DNA of 32,084 nucleotides. It comes from Chitinophagaceae bacterium (lineage in GTDB: Bacteria > Bacteroidota > Bacteroidia > Chitinophagales > Chitinophagaceae). This document shows, in pieces, positions 15,530 to 24,680 of this stretch. The notes beneath the pieces are model-generated. The model saw only the letters and a list, made by a program, of their open reading frames with translations. It did not search any database and was not told the DNA's origin. The stretch lies in the NCBI GenBank assembly GCA_017988595.1, contig JAGNRR010000002.1, positions 1 to 32,084 of the forward strand, given 5' to 3'. The position numbers and the translations under genes were made by a program. The first letter of the stretch is position 1. Each line of letters begins with the position of its first letter.

Positions 15530-17824
15530 TTAAAATTGATAAACACATCGAAGTGTAAAATTTCTGCCCATTTCATCAGCAAAATATCGAAGCCTATTTA
15601 AATAATCTCTATATCGAATATTGAATGCATTATCGCATTGCAATGACATAAATAATTCTTTGTCTTTAATTAAAAATTTTGTTTCTGCACCAAAATTTAC
15701 TAAGCCAAAAGAAGGTGGTGGCATTAAAAAATCTTGAAATGCTAAAAGTCTATTTTGTCGCATTACATATTTATAAGAGGTAAAAAGTTCAGTTTGTTTT
15801 ATAAAAGTATTTGTCATTAAAATTTGTTTATGAACTGCAATTGAAAAATTATTTGCTGGCATAAATACAAGTGGAATATTTTGTGCCACATCCTGCCCTT
15901 TCAATAAATTTATTTTAGATAAAAAAAATAAAGATTTTGCGGCTTGATATTTTCCTAAAAAATCTATTCCCATCAACAAAGCATTTGTTTGTTCATATTT
16001 AAAAACTGGAAATGCACCGCGAATAGTTAATCTGAAATCGGGTTGTGCTTGTAGGAAAATATAATTTTGTATTTGATGTGCAAATGCACTTGCTTCTATA
16101 AAAAATTTATCATTCAATTGTAAATGATGGGTATAAGCAAATTTGTTTCCCATTTCAGGTTTTAAATTTCTGTTTCCTTCTTCAATCCCTGAAACGCCTT
16201 GATGCAAACCATTGCTATAAAGTTCATTTACCTCAGGATTTCTAAAAGAAATTCCCCAATTGAAATTTCCAAAATGGTTTTCTGAAAAATAATAACTCAG
16301 GCCGCCAAGTCCGCTTACATTAAAAAATAGATGTGATGGCTCTTCATAAATATTTTGCTGCGTATATTGATATACTTTCAAAAAAGTTAAATCTGTTTTT
16401 GCGCCAAGTTCATATTTCCATTTGCCTTTATTTTTTGAAAAACCAGCAAAAGCAGTCTGCATGAAATTTGTATAGTTCGGAATTAAAGGCCTAATGCCTG
16501 TTTCGGCATTATTACTATTTTGAGTAAAACGTGTTTGAGTGCCAAGTTTAAAATCAAAACTTGTTGAAAATTTATTGTACACAATACCAAGTTGATTTGC
16601 CCAAAGTTGTAAAGACAATGCTGGTATATTTTCTCGTCCACCTCGACGAACATCAAATTCTTTTCTATTATTAAATTGTGTACTCCATGTAATTTTTAAA
16701 AGTGTATTGTTTCCCCAATCAATATTTGATTCGGTTTTAAATAAATGATGCATTACATTTTGACGAGGAGATGATAAGGAATAATTGAAATTTTCATTTG
16801 TAAAAAACGGAATTTTTTTCTGAATGGCTTCTTGTAAATCATTTAAATTTCCAACATGAGCACCTCGCAAAATTCCCAAATTGGTTGAAAATATACTATA
16901 GTTCATTGTTTGTTTCCAATGTTGACTAATATTTTTTTCTAATTGAAATGAAAAATTTTTTTCATCCACTCCAGTATTTGTCAAAAAATAATCAGGTGTT
17001 TTTCTGTCGCCTAGTTTTTTTAATGTCCCACCAATTCTATATTTTAGCCAAGGTTTTTTTTGTTCAACTTGTAAAGAAAGTTGTCCTCCACGACCATTGC
17101 TTTGCAACGCAGAAATTATTTTTCCGTGTAAATGTGGATCATTGCCAATAGGTAAAGCACTTGCATTGATAATTCCCGACATGCCATTTCCTCCATATTC
17201 AAAACCGCCAACACCTTTTATAATATTTAATTGTTGCATTTGCAAAGGATCTATTTCTGGTGCATGATCGCTTCCCCATTGTTGTCCGGCTTGCGGAATG
17301 CCATTGTTCAAAATTGTAATTCGGTTTCCACTCATGCCATTGATTATTGGCTTATTAATATTAGCACCATTTGATGAAATTGAAACTCCTGGAATTAATT
17401 CGGCTAATTGAGAAAATGTTTTTCCGCTATTTTTTTGGATTTCTTTTTTGCCAATCAGATGCTCTTCAATAACTTTTTCGTTATTGCTGTTTATATGCAC
17501 TTCGTGCAAAAATTCGGTGTGATGTTCTATTTCTATTTCAATAAAAGTATCTTTTTCAATTTTTAAAAAAATAATTTTATTATCACATCCCACATGACTA
17601 ATTATCAAATGAACATCGCCCAAGCAAACATTTTTAATTGAAAAAAAACCATGCTTGTCTGTTTTAGTTCCAAGCGTAGTTTTTTCTATTCGTATATTAG
17701 TATTTGGTAATATTTCTTTTGTGCTTTTATCTTTAACAATTCCAGTTAGTTTGACATTACATTCTTGAGCAAAAAGATTGCTTCCAAAAAAAATAATAAA
17801 TAATATGCTACAATATTTTTTCAC
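15530..17824 (-). CDS. TonB-dependent outer-membrane receptor, probable metal uptake
   Basis: 764 residues. Signal peptide 1-19 (ILFIIFFGSNLFAQ), a CarboxypepD_reg-like domain about 23-100 (GIVKDKSTKEILPNTNIRIE), a plug domain about 115-230 (INGMSGNRITILNNGIP, GSDHAPEIDPLQMQQLNIIK) and a 22-strand-type barrel ending in an aromatic residue (LRCVYQF). The translation begins with GTG at 17824, 4 bp after the lipoprotein stop. It is not a SusC pair: no SusD gene is adjacent. Its partners, a His-rich protein and an acidic lipoprotein, and the upstream palindrome point to metal (zinc, copper or iron) import. The ligand is inferred from context, not from a proven binding motif. Confidence 0.87.
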   Translation of the reverse strand: MKKYCSILFIIFFGSNLFAQECNVKLTGIVKDKSTKEILPNTNIRIEKTTLGTKTDKHGFFSIKNVCLGDVHLIISHVGCDNKIIFLKIEKDTFIEIEIEHHTEFLHEVHINSNNEKVIEEHLIGKKEIQKNSGKTFSQLAELIPGVSISSNGANINKPIINGMSGNRITILNNGIPQAGQQWGSDHAPEIDPLQMQQLNIIKGVGGFEYGGNGMSGIINASALPIGNDPHLHGKIISALQSNGRGGQLSLQVEQKKPWLKYRIGGTLKKLGDRKTPDYFLTNTGVDEKNFSFQLEKNISQHWKQTMNYSIFSTNLGILRGAHVGNLNDLQEAIQKKIPFFTNENFNYSLSSPRQNVMHHLFKTESNIDWGNNTLLKITWSTQFNNRKEFDVRRGGRENIPALSLQLWANQLGIVYNKFSTSFDFKLGTQTRFTQNSNNAETGIRPLIPNYTNFMQTAFAGFSKNKGKWKYELGAKTDLTFLKVYQYTQQNIYEEPSHLFFNVSGLGGLSYYFSENHFGNFNWGISFRNPEVNELYSNGLHQGVSGIEEGNRNLKPEMGNKFAYTHHLQLNDKFFIEASAFAHQIQNYIFLQAQPDFRLTIRGAFPVFKYEQTNALLMGIDFLGKYQAAKSLFFLSKINLLKGQDVAQNIPLVFMPANNFSIAVHKQILMTNTFIKQTELFTSYKYVMRQNRLLAFQDFLMPPPSFGLVNFGAETKFLIKDKELFMSLQCDNAFNIRYRDYLNRLRYFADEMGRNFTLRCVYQF

Positions 17825-17828
17825 TTAA

Positions 17829-18386
17829 TTATTGAATGGTTAAATCAAATTCTACCTCAATATCTGTTTCGCCACCAGCATTTGTAATATCACCTTGTGC
17901 TACATTTGCACCATTTTTATTAGGTTCATGTCTTAGTGTGATTTTTAATTTTCCTGTGCTGGCATTTCCAGTTTGAACATTAGTTTTTAATCCAATTGGT
18001 TTTTGATTACCATCTAAATCATCATAAGTAGTTGTAATATTTAACCCAGTTTCATTTTTAAAGAAAAACTGATGTGCTTCATCCTCTTCTTCAATTTCGG
18101 TGTTAATATTTTCGGGTGTTGGACCACTTTCGTCAAGTAATTCCAATGAGCCTTTATAAAGGATATTTGGCGTTAAAGCTTTGCTTACAGTAATAACTGG
18201 AGCACTTCCGCCGTCGCCATCAGCATCTTTAAATTTACAAATAATAGTATCGGAAGTAGAAGTTAATGTATAAGTTAACGTTGTTATTAATTCTTCCTCG
18301 TTTACAATTACAGGTTCTGGTTTTTTACAGTTAAATAAAATTATTGTACATAGTAAAAATGCAACGATTGTTGTTGTTGTTTTCAT
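17829..18386 (-). CDS. Acidic surface/periplasmic lipoprotein of the metal-uptake operon
   Basis: 185 residues with a lipoprotein signal ending ILFNC (Cys20 as the lipidation site) and a beta-rich remainder. EEELITTLTYTLTSTSD, FKDADGDGG, TEIEEEDEAHQFFFKNETGL and LRHEPNKNGANVAQGDITNA form a pattern I associate with a Bacteroidota family often labelled 'type 1 periplasmic binding fold', encoded beside TonB receptors. The acidic stretch with a His could bind a cation. Gene spacing is 20 bp after the His-rich gene and 4 bp before the receptor. Function is inferred from this pairing only. Confidence 0.75.
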   Translation of the reverse strand: MKTTTTIVAFLLCTIILFNCKKPEPVIVNEEELITTLTYTLTSTSDTIICKFKDADGDGGSAPVITVSKALTPNILYKGSLELLDESGPTPENINTEIEEEDEAHQFFFKNETGLNITTTYDDLDGNQKPIGLKTNVQTGNASTGKLKITLRHEPNKNGANVAQGDITNAGGETDIEVEFDLTIQ

Positions 18387-18406
18387 GATTTTTTGTTTTT
18401 TTTAAA

Positions 18407-18901
18407 TTAAATAATAAAATGAAACACATCGTTTAAAATTATTTCGATGTGTTGGTTGTGTAAAATAAATAATATTGGATTTAACTTAAAAAAAACTGGC
18501 GGTGCTCTGCCTAAATATTCTTTATTGTAAAATAAAAAATAAAATTGTTGAGTTGAAAATGTTGATGTTGAAAAATAAAAATTGGCTATAAAATTAAAAA
18601 CAAATTTTTCTTCAATGTCTATTGTGGAATAAAATTCACAATCCTTACATTTTTTTTTTTGTGCATTAAAATGTTTTTGATGATGACAGACATTGCCTTT
18701 TATATTAAAGTGTGCTGTACTTTGATGACAAACATTTTTTTCAATTTCTTGATGATGTTTTGTAATTTCTTCATGAACATGTTTTTTTCCGTGTTGAAAA
18801 AAATGATAACATGACCCCAAAAAGTATAAAAATAAAATTAGCCAAGCAATAATTTTTTGCTTAGGATTGCTTTTATTTATTTTACAGGTTGAACAATTCA
18901 T
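18407..18901 (-). CDS. His/Cys-rich membrane-anchored protein, unknown family
   Basis: 164 residues, not recognised. One hydrophobic helix at about 17-36 (IIAWLILFLYFLGSCYHFF) follows a short N-terminus with CSTC. A His- and Cys-dense stretch from about 35 to 90 contains HGKKHVHEEITKHH, CHQSTAHF, CHHQKHF and CKDCEFY. Many possible metal ligands in so short a stretch suggest a metal-binding or metal-buffering protein at the membrane. It is first in a three-gene operon with a lipoprotein and a TonB receptor. The -7 box ends 7 bases before the ATG, so the mRNA would be leaderless or nearly so. The exact reading frame is supported by the operon position. Confidence 0.65.
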   Translation of the reverse strand: MNCSTCKINKSNPKQKIIAWLILFLYFLGSCYHFFQHGKKHVHEEITKHHQEIEKNVCHQSTAHFNIKGNVCHHQKHFNAQKKKCKDCEFYSTIDIEEKFVFNFIANFYFSTSTFSTQQFYFLFYNKEYLGRAPPVFFKLNPILFILHNQHIEIILNDVFHFII

Positions 18902-18908
18902 GTATGTG

Positions 18909-18933
18909 CAAAGGTAAATAATATTGAATATTA
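18909..18933 (-). promoter_or_regulatory. Candidate metal-operon promoter with 7-1-7 palindromic operator
   Basis: On the minus strand TACCTTTG (18916-18909) matches the Bacteroidota -7 box. Two bases upstream, 18919-18933 is a perfect palindrome with 7-base arms around one centre base (TAATATTGAATATTA), the geometry of Fur/Zur/PerR boxes. A repressor there would block the promoter. The AT content means chance cannot be excluded. Confidence 0.45.
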
Positions 18934-18937
18934 ATAA

Positions 18938-20107
18938 TTAAATATTTTTTTGTTCAATTTTTTCATAATAAGAAGTATTAAAAGGATGACGATTTTCCCA
19001 GGTTTCGCCAATCTTATTATTAAACATTGCACTTAGTTTTTTTGTAATAAAATGTAATACAGAATTTTTAAGTTTATAAAATGTATATAGTTGTTTTGGT
19101 TTGCAGCCAATTATTGCTTTAGCTTCAAGTGCTGTTCTGCCTAAAAACAAGATTTGCATTTTATGAGAAATGGCGCACTCTATACAATGAAATAGGATAT
19201 TAAAATACAATTGATATTTTTGATTTAATTCATATTCAAATCCAATATAATTCATATCATGAACACCTTCGTGAATAATTGCACTCGAAAATGCAATCAA
19301 TCTTTCACCTTCAAAAAAACCCATAACAAGATATTTTTCTTGCAATGATTTTTTTAATTCATAAATGTAAGTTGGCGAAAGCTCGCCCATGCTCACAACT
19401 TGTTTTTCGACAACTAAATGATATAATCGAAATATATCTTTTTCGTATTTTTTTAGATCTTCAAGTTGTAATGGTTTTATAATTACATCCGCAAAGGATT
19501 TTCTAACTTTTTTTGCTCGTTGTTTGTATTTATGTTTAAGTTCATTTGAATAATCTTCAAAATTTTGCCATTCTTTTTCCAGAGGCAAATACATGGCGAT
19601 GTCGTTTTTTAATTCTTGATAGCCATCGTTTTTTTTAATTTCTGTGCTGTATTTTTCTTCCAAATCTTTAATAAAAACGCCTTTTGATTTGGAATGGTGT
19701 ATTAAAAAATCAACACAGTTTTCATAAATAGCGATTTCATTTTCAGGGGTGAAATTTTTATTTGTTGTATAAAAAATTGGCGTGTCGTGTCGAAACAAAT
19801 TTCCTGCAACTAATAATTTTGGTTTCAAAAAATCTATTAATGCCGACAAGCCTTTTTTTATTAATACACTTCCTTCTGATAAATTAAAATTGTCGCTCAA
19901 TATTTTTATTTGCTGAAAATATGCAAGCATTACGATTTCATTATTTTCATTTTTTATTTGCACATAAAAAAAAAGCATATTTTTTATTGCCGATTTTTCG
20001 GTAACAGAAATTTGGCTGGAATGAAAATTATGATGTGGTTCAAAAAAATTATCCCACGAGGCATCTAATTCTTTGTAAGAATTAAAAATTGTATAAGAAT
20101 ATGTCAT
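18938..20107 (-). CDS. FemAB/GNAT-like acyltransferase, function unknown
   Basis: 389 residues resembling the double-GNAT fold of FemAB and BioF2-like/DUF482 proteins. Residues 195-225 are strongly basic (LKHKYKQRAKKVRKS), and the C-terminal domain has LVMGFFEGERLIAFSSAIIH followed by YELNQKYQLYFNILFHCIE, with GRTALEAKAIIGCKP near the end. Such proteins transfer aminoacyl or acetyl groups, but no catalytic residue can be assigned here. The gene follows the thioredoxin-like gene by 32 bp on the same strand and ends just upstream of the metal-operon promoter. It shows no signs of transfer. Confidence 0.65.
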   Translation of the reverse strand: MTYSYTIFNSYKELDASWDNFFEPHHNFHSSQISVTEKSAIKNMLFFYVQIKNENNEIVMLAYFQQIKILSDNFNLSEGSVLIKKGLSALIDFLKPKLLVAGNLFRHDTPIFYTTNKNFTPENEIAIYENCVDFLIHHSKSKGVFIKDLEEKYSTEIKKNDGYQELKNDIAMYLPLEKEWQNFEDYSNELKHKYKQRAKKVRKSFADVIIKPLQLEDLKKYEKDIFRLYHLVVEKQVVSMGELSPTYIYELKKSLQEKYLVMGFFEGERLIAFSSAIIHEGVHDMNYIGFEYELNQKYQLYFNILFHCIECAISHKMQILFLGRTALEAKAIIGCKPKQLYTFYKLKNSVLHFITKKLSAMFNNKIGETWENRHPFNTSYYEKIEQKNI

Positions 20108-20139
20108 GGGAGTTTTATTGTATCGAAAATGTGTAATCT

Positions 20140-20664
20140 TTAATTACGATTTGCAGCATCTTTACTTACAATTCTAAGTAAATCTTCTTCGATACTTTTA
20201 TCCACCATTTCGGTAATTCTGCCCACTTCTCGATATTGATCCATTACAATAAATGTAGGAACTCTAGTAATATTAAATAATTTTGATTCAATATTTATAG
20301 CCTCTTTAGCTCTGTTTACACCAAAAAGTTGCACGCCATTCATATCAAAATTACATTCTCGAATAGTGGTATAAAATTTTGGCAGTAAATCTTTGGTGTC
20401 ACCACACCATGTGCCTAAAAAAACTACAATATGATATTTTTTTAAAAGTGGAGCAAGCTCGTCAATTACATCCAAATTTGGTTCATAGCGTTTTGCATTT
20501 TTCATAAACCAAGCATGATGTGTTTCGTTGGCAATATCTTCAAAAGTAATTTGACCACGAAGCAATACTAAGCCAGTTTCTTTGTCAGTTTCTCTTATAA
20601 ATTTTTGAGCAAAACCTTGCTGCATAAACCCTAATAATATAAATAATAAAATCAATTTTTTCAT
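20140..20664 (-). CDS. Exported thioredoxin-fold protein with a single active-site cysteine
   Basis: 174 residues with a signal peptide (LILLFILLGFMQQGFAQ, about 1-19) and a thioredoxin fold. The active-site loop is GTWCGDTK: Cys87 is present, but the second cysteine of CxxC is replaced by Thr90. The cis-proline loop TRVPTF (Pro136) is kept. The only other cysteine (Cys104) is distant. It therefore cannot be a conventional dithiol oxidoreductase, though monothiol reduction or a non-redox role is possible. It starts 10 bp after the MerR stop and is probably cotranscribed with the FemAB/GNAT-like gene downstream. Confidence 0.8.
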   Translation of the reverse strand: MKKLILLFILLGFMQQGFAQKFIRETDKETGLVLLRGQITFEDIANETHHAWFMKNAKRYEPNLDVIDELAPLLKKYHIVVFLGTWCGDTKDLLPKFYTTIRECNFDMNGVQLFGVNRAKEAINIESKLFNITRVPTFIVMDQYREVGRITEMVDKSIEEDLLRIVSKDAANRN

Positions 20665-20674
20665 AACTCCAATA

Positions 20675-21079
20675 TTAAGCTAAATATTTTTTCAAATTTA
20701 CTAAAAACGCCCGAACTTGTTCTAAATTTTCTATCATTTGTGCATTTGAATGAACTTTCTTTTTGTCTTGTCGCAGCATTTCTCGTGCACCTTCGATGGT
20801 CATTTTTTTGGTTTTCAATAAATAATAAATCACATTTAAGTATTCAATATTTTCTTTGTTGTAATATCGATCGCCTTTTTTATTTTTTTTTACTTTGCCC
20901 AGTTCTTTCGAAAATTCTTTTTCCCAAAAACGCAACAAAGAAGCGTTTACCGAAAACATAGCAGCAACTTCGGTTATGGTGTAATATATTTTTTTTAATT
21001 CTTTTTCATCAACTTTTTTGCTTACCTCTTTTTCTTTGGTAACACTAAGCACTTGATCAAATAATGAAAGCTGATTCAT
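20675..21079 (-). CDS. MerR-family transcriptional regulator
   Basis: About 134 residues from ATG 21079. The MerR helix-turn-helix is YYTITEVAAMFSVNASLLRF, followed by the wing WEKEFSKELGKVKKNKKGDR and YYNKENIEYLNVIYYLLKTK. The short C-terminus (about 35 residues) lacks the cysteines of metal-sensing MerR proteins, so no metal ligand is expected. This compact form is common as a housekeeping regulator in Bacteroidota. The frame extends to a TTG at 21088, but that TTG belongs to a -7 box (21086-21093), so the ATG at 21079 (MNQLSLFDQ) is preferred. Confidence 0.88.
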   Translation of the reverse strand: MNQLSLFDQVLSVTKEKEVSKKVDEKELKKIYYTITEVAAMFSVNASLLRFWEKEFSKELGKVKKNKKGDRYYNKENIEYLNVIYYLLKTKKMTIEGAREMLRQDKKKVHSNAQMIENLEQVRAFLVNLKKYLA

Positions 21080-21085
21080 GATAAA

Positions 21086-21093
21086 CAAAAATA
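21086..21093 (-). promoter_or_regulatory. Candidate -7 box of the MerR gene
   Basis: Reads TATTTTTG on the minus strand (TAnnTTTG), ending 7 bases before the ATG at 21079. It rules out the longer TTG start. The 98-bp gap to the M23 gene holds no gene that I can see. Confidence 0.4.
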
Positions 21094-21186
21094 CAAAAAC
21101 AAATCAAAGAAAAAAGCAATTTGATTGTTTACATACAAACTTGTTTAAGTCAATATTAATTTTTTTATATAAAGATAAATATACGA

Positions 21187-22164
21187 TTAATCGAAAGATT
21201 GATTGCTTGTGGAAGCAATTTTTACCATACGTTCAAAATCTTCGGTTTTAATATCTTGAAAAAAGAAATGCACCGGATCTACTTTTTTTCCTTTATATGA
21301 AATTTCGTAATGAAGATGTGGACCGGTACTTTTTCCTGTACTGCCTACCCAGCCAATAACTTGTCCTCTTTTTATTTTTTGTCCTGTTTTACAATTTAAT
21401 TTTATCATGTGCGCATAATGTGTACGATAACCAAAGCTATGATTTATCCATACATTATTTCCGTAACCCGAAGAACTGTATGAAGATTCATCTACAATTC
21501 CATTTCCTGTTGCATAAATTGGTGTTCCAGCTGGTGCACTAAAATCAAGTCCTGCATGAAATTTTCCAATTTTATAAATTGGGTCTATCCGAAACCCAAA
21601 ACCCGATGCAATTCTATTTAATTGTTTGTTGGATACGGGCTGAATGGATGGAATACTTGCCAACATTTCTGATTTATTGCTAATTAATTTTTCAAGCGTG
21701 TCGTATGATTTTTGTTGTTGCTTAATTTTATTTTTTTGTTGTGATATAGTTTTTTCAATGGCAATTAACAATTCTTGATTAGAAAATGGCGAAAGATTTT
21801 TTTGCCAATCTTTTTCGTTTATTTTTTCATAGCCCAATCTTATACTATCGGGCAAAGGATCTGCTTCAAAAATTTCTCTATAAATTATATTGTCTCTTTC
21901 TGCTAAATCATTTATTTTTTGATTATTATTTTTTATTTCATTTTTAAGCAAAGCATATTTTTCTTCAAGCAAGTCCATTTGTTTCATGAGTTGCTTTTCT
22001 TTTGGCGAACCAATATATTTAAATGCAATAGATACAATAATTCCAGCTGCAACAAAAACTGCACTAATCAATCCTAAAACTTGCAACATTTTTTTCCATA
22101 AGGGTAATTTGTATGGTTCAAATCGTTGGGTTTTGGAGCTATAAAAATATTTTACTTTTTTCAA
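21187..22164 (-). CDS. M23-family peptidoglycan metallopeptidase, membrane-anchored
   Basis: 325 residues. One membrane helix (about 27-49, VLGLISAVFVAAGIIVSIAF) is followed by a coiled-coil region (about 55-165, including KQLMKQMDLLEEKYALLKN), as in cell-division and periplasmic M23 proteins. The lysostaphin-type zinc endopeptidase domain is about 180-310. The zinc ligands are His203 and Asp207 in HAGLDFSAP, and the HxH motif His283/His285 in GPHLHYEIS is intact, so it should cut peptidoglycan cross-links. A -7 box lies at 22181-22188. It does not overlap its neighbours, so it is likely monocistronic. Confidence 0.92.
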   Translation of the reverse strand: MKKVKYFYSSKTQRFEPYKLPLWKKMLQVLGLISAVFVAAGIIVSIAFKYIGSPKEKQLMKQMDLLEEKYALLKNEIKNNNQKINDLAERDNIIYREIFEADPLPDSIRLGYEKINEKDWQKNLSPFSNQELLIAIEKTISQQKNKIKQQQKSYDTLEKLISNKSEMLASIPSIQPVSNKQLNRIASGFGFRIDPIYKIGKFHAGLDFSAPAGTPIYATGNGIVDESSYSSSGYGNNVWINHSFGYRTHYAHMIKLNCKTGQKIKRGQVIGWVGSTGKSTGPHLHYEISYKGKKVDPVHFFFQDIKTEDFERMVKIASTSNQSFD

Positions 22165-22180
22165 ATTCTAGGAATTATTT

Positions 22181-22188
22181 CAAAGATA
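22181..22188 (-). promoter_or_regulatory. Candidate -7 box of the M23 peptidase gene
   Basis: Minus-strand TATCTTTG (TAnnTTTG), 17 bases before the ATG at 22164. The 58-bp intergenic stretch after prfA otherwise shows nothing. Confidence 0.45.
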
Positions 22189-22222
22189 AAATATTTTCTA
22201 TAAATGTATGGAGTTTATAAAG

Positions 22223-23296
22223 TTACACGCTTTCGCCGGCTTTCATTTTTTCGGCGTTTTCTGCAAACATAAGTGCATCTATCATTTCATCAATATTTCC
22301 ATTAATAAAATCATCCAGGTTATACATAGTTTTTCCAATACGATGATCTGTGATTCTTCCTTGAGGCCAATTGTAAGTTCTAATTTTTGCACTTCTATCG
22401 CCACTACTTACAAGTGTTTTTCTGCTTTTGGAAATGGCTTCTTCGTGTTTACGAACTTCTTCTTCGTAAAGTTTGGTTCGCATCATTGCCATGGCTTTTA
22501 TTCGATTTCCCAATTGCGAACGATCAGTTTGGCATGTAATTACCAATCCTGTGGGTTTATGCGTAAGAATTACTTTAGTTTCTACTTTATTTACATTTTG
22601 TCCGCCTGCACCACCACTTCTTGCTGTTTGCATACTCACATCAGATTCTTTTAACTCAAAATCTACTTCTTCAGCTTCGGGCATCACCGCCACAGTTGCA
22701 GCCGAAGTATGCACACGTCCACTGGTTTCGGTATCAGGCACTCGCTGAACCCGATGCACGCCACTTTCATATTTTAATATGCCGTAAACATCGTCGCCCA
22801 CAATTTCTATAATTGCTTCTTTATATCCTCCCGATGTGCCTTCGCTTTCGCTCACTAAACTCACTTTCCAGCCTTTGTTTTCGGCAAATTTCATATACAT
22901 TCTAAATAAATCTCCAGCAAAAAGACTCGCTTCATCGCCACCTGTGCCAGCTCTAATTTCCATTACCACATTTTTTTCATCTTGTGGATCTTTGGGAATA
23001 AGCATTTGTTTAATGCTTTCTTCGAGCCGAGTTTTTTCTTCCTCATAGCCGCCCATTTCGGCTTTTGCCATTTCTCGAAGTTCGTCGTCGCTTTCGTTTT
23101 CCAATACTTCTTTGGCAAAACTAAGGTTTTCGATACTGTTTAAATATTGTTTGTATGCCAATACAATTTTTTCAAGTTTGCGATATTCTTTGCTTAATGC
23201 CGAATATCTTTTTTGATCGTTTACCACCTCTGGATTGGTAAGCGAAACAGAAATATCTTCAAAACGTGCACGTATGGCTTCTAATTTGTCTATCAT
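22223..23296 (-). CDS. prfA: Peptide chain release factor 1
   Basis: 357 residues, full length. Releases the finished peptide at UAA and UAG. The stop-codon-reading motif is PDT (187-189, the RF1-type PxT) in [17 protein letters not shown]. The catalytic GGQ (231-233) sits in [12 protein letters not shown]. PxT rather than SPF identifies RF1, not RF2. The N-terminal helical domain is present ([15 protein letters not shown]). Neighbours are the M23 gene (58 bp away) and iscS (about 150 bp upstream), with a terminator between iscS and prfA. Confidence 0.97.
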   Translation of the reverse strand: MIDKLEAIRARFEDISVSLTNPEVVNDQKRYSALSKEYRKLEKIVLAYKQYLNSIENLSFAKEVLENESDDELREMAKAEMGGYEEEKTRLEESIKQMLIPKDPQDEKNVVMEIRAGTGGDEASLFAGDLFRMYMKFAENKGWKVSLVSESEGTSGGYKEAIIEIVGDDVYGILKYESGVHRVQRVPDTETSGRVHTSAATVAVMPEAEEVDFELKESDVSMQTARSGGAGGQNVNKVETKVILTHKPTGLVITCQTDRSQLGNRIKAMAMMRTKLYEEEVRKHEEAISKSRKTLVSSGDRSAKIRTYNWPQGRITDHRIGKTMYNLDDFINGNIDEMIDALMFAENAEKMKAGESV

Positions 23297-23388
23297 AAAA
23301 ACAAATGCGAAGGTAAAGAATTAAAGGCAATTTTGATGAATTGCTAATGATAAAAACAATATAATATAGACCTTACTTTTTAATCAAA

Positions 23389-23418
23389 AAAAATCGACTC
23401 TTTTCGAAGTCGATTTTT
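23389..23418 (-). terminator. Rho-independent terminator after iscS
   Basis: Stem of 11 perfect base pairs (23389-23399 with 23408-23418) around an 8-base loop. On the minus strand the stem runs straight into a T tract, and it lies 26 bases past the iscS stop. It could also act on plus-strand transcripts. Confidence 0.75.
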
Positions 23419-23444
23419 TATTTAATCAATATTTTTTTCTATGA

Positions 23445-24659
23445 TTAATGCGCAGCCCATTCTATCGAATCCAAATCGATACCTTCTTTATACATTTCCC
23501 AAAGTGGACTCATTTCACGTAGCTTTAAAACCGTTTCGCTAACGGCTTTTATGGTAAAATCGATTTGATCTTCGGTGGTAAAACGCCCAAGTCCAAAACG
23601 AAGTGAACTGTGTGCTAAATCATCGCCCAAGCCCAATGCTTTTAAAACATAAGATGGCTCTAAAGATGCCGATGTGCAAGCACTTCCGCTACTTAATGCA
23701 ATGTCTTTGTTTATTCCCATTAAAAGTCCTTCGCCTTCTACATGTTTAAAAGAAATGTTGCTTACGTGTGGCAAACGATTTGTTTTGTGTCCGTTCAAAT
23801 AACTTTCTTCCAATTGCAATAAACCGTTTTCTAATTTATCACGAAGTTTTACAATTCGTGTAGTATCTGCAGCCATTTCTTGCATACAAAGTTCTGCCGC
23901 TCGTCCAAAACCTACAATTCCAGGCACGTTCAAGGTACCACTTCTCATGCCACGTTCGTGTCCTCCACCATCAATTTGAGCAGTAACTTTTACACGAGGA
24001 TTTTTTCGACGAACATATAAGGCACCAACGCCTTTTGGTCCATACATTTTATGAGCAGTAAATGCCATCAAATCAATACCATCAGCGTTTACATCAACAG
24101 GAATTTTTCCTACTGCTTGCACCGCATCGCTCATTACCAATACGCCATGTTTTTTTGCAATAGTACTAATTTCTTTCATAGGATTTACCGTGCCAATTTC
24201 GTTATTGGCATACATAATGGCAATAAGAATTGTTTTTTCGGTAATGGCTTTTTCCAACTCCTCAAGATTTATCATCCCTTCAGGATTTACTTCTAAGTAG
24301 GTAACTTCGCCACCTTCTTTTTCGATATTTTTACAAGTATCTAAAACGGCTTTGTGTTCAATAGTTGTTGTAATGATATGATTTCCTTTGCTGGCATACA
24401 TTTCAAAAACGCCTTTGATGGCAAGATTGTCGGCTTCTGTGGCTCCAGATGTAAAAATAATTTCTTTGGCACTAGCACCTATTAATTTTGCAACTTGTTC
24501 TCGAGCATAATCTACAGCTTCTTCTGCAACCCATCCAAAGCTATGATTGCGACTTGCCGCATTTCCAAAATTATTTGTAAAATAAGGTATCATTGTTTCT
24601 ACCACACGAGGGTCGCAAGGTGTGGTGGCATTATTATCAAGATATATTGGGTGTTCCAT
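23445..24659 (-). CDS. iscS: Cysteine desulfurase (IscS/NifS type)
   Basis: 404 residues from ATG 24659. Removes sulfur from cysteine for Fe-S clusters and tRNA thiolation, using PLP. The start YLDNNATTPCDPRV is family-typical. The cofactor lysine is Lys204 in AFTAHKMYGPKGVG and the persulfide cysteine is Cys328 in SSGSACTSAS, the same number as in E. coli IscS. The longest frame begins at a TTG (24683) inside the -7 box at 24681-24688, so the ATG 24 bases later is preferred. No iscU, hscA or suf genes are next to it, which is common for a lone Bacteroidota iscS. Confidence 0.95.
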   Translation of the reverse strand: MEHPIYLDNNATTPCDPRVVETMIPYFTNNFGNAASRNHSFGWVAEEAVDYAREQVAKLIGASAKEIIFTSGATEADNLAIKGVFEMYASKGNHIITTTIEHKAVLDTCKNIEKEGGEVTYLEVNPEGMINLEELEKAITEKTILIAIMYANNEIGTVNPMKEISTIAKKHGVLVMSDAVQAVGKIPVDVNADGIDLMAFTAHKMYGPKGVGALYVRRKNPRVKVTAQIDGGGHERGMRSGTLNVPGIVGFGRAAELCMQEMAADTTRIVKLRDKLENGLLQLEESYLNGHKTNRLPHVSNISFKHVEGEGLLMGINKDIALSSGSACTSASLEPSYVLKALGLGDDLAHSSLRFGLGRFTTEDQIDFTIKAVSETVLKLREMSPLWEMYKEGIDLDSIEWAAH

Positions 24660-24680
24660 AATTGTATTTTTTGAGGAATA

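Noticed and set aside
22208-22654. 148-codon plus-strand frame opposite prfA
   Set aside because: Shadow of the conserved release factor; Cys/Phe-rich with no domain.
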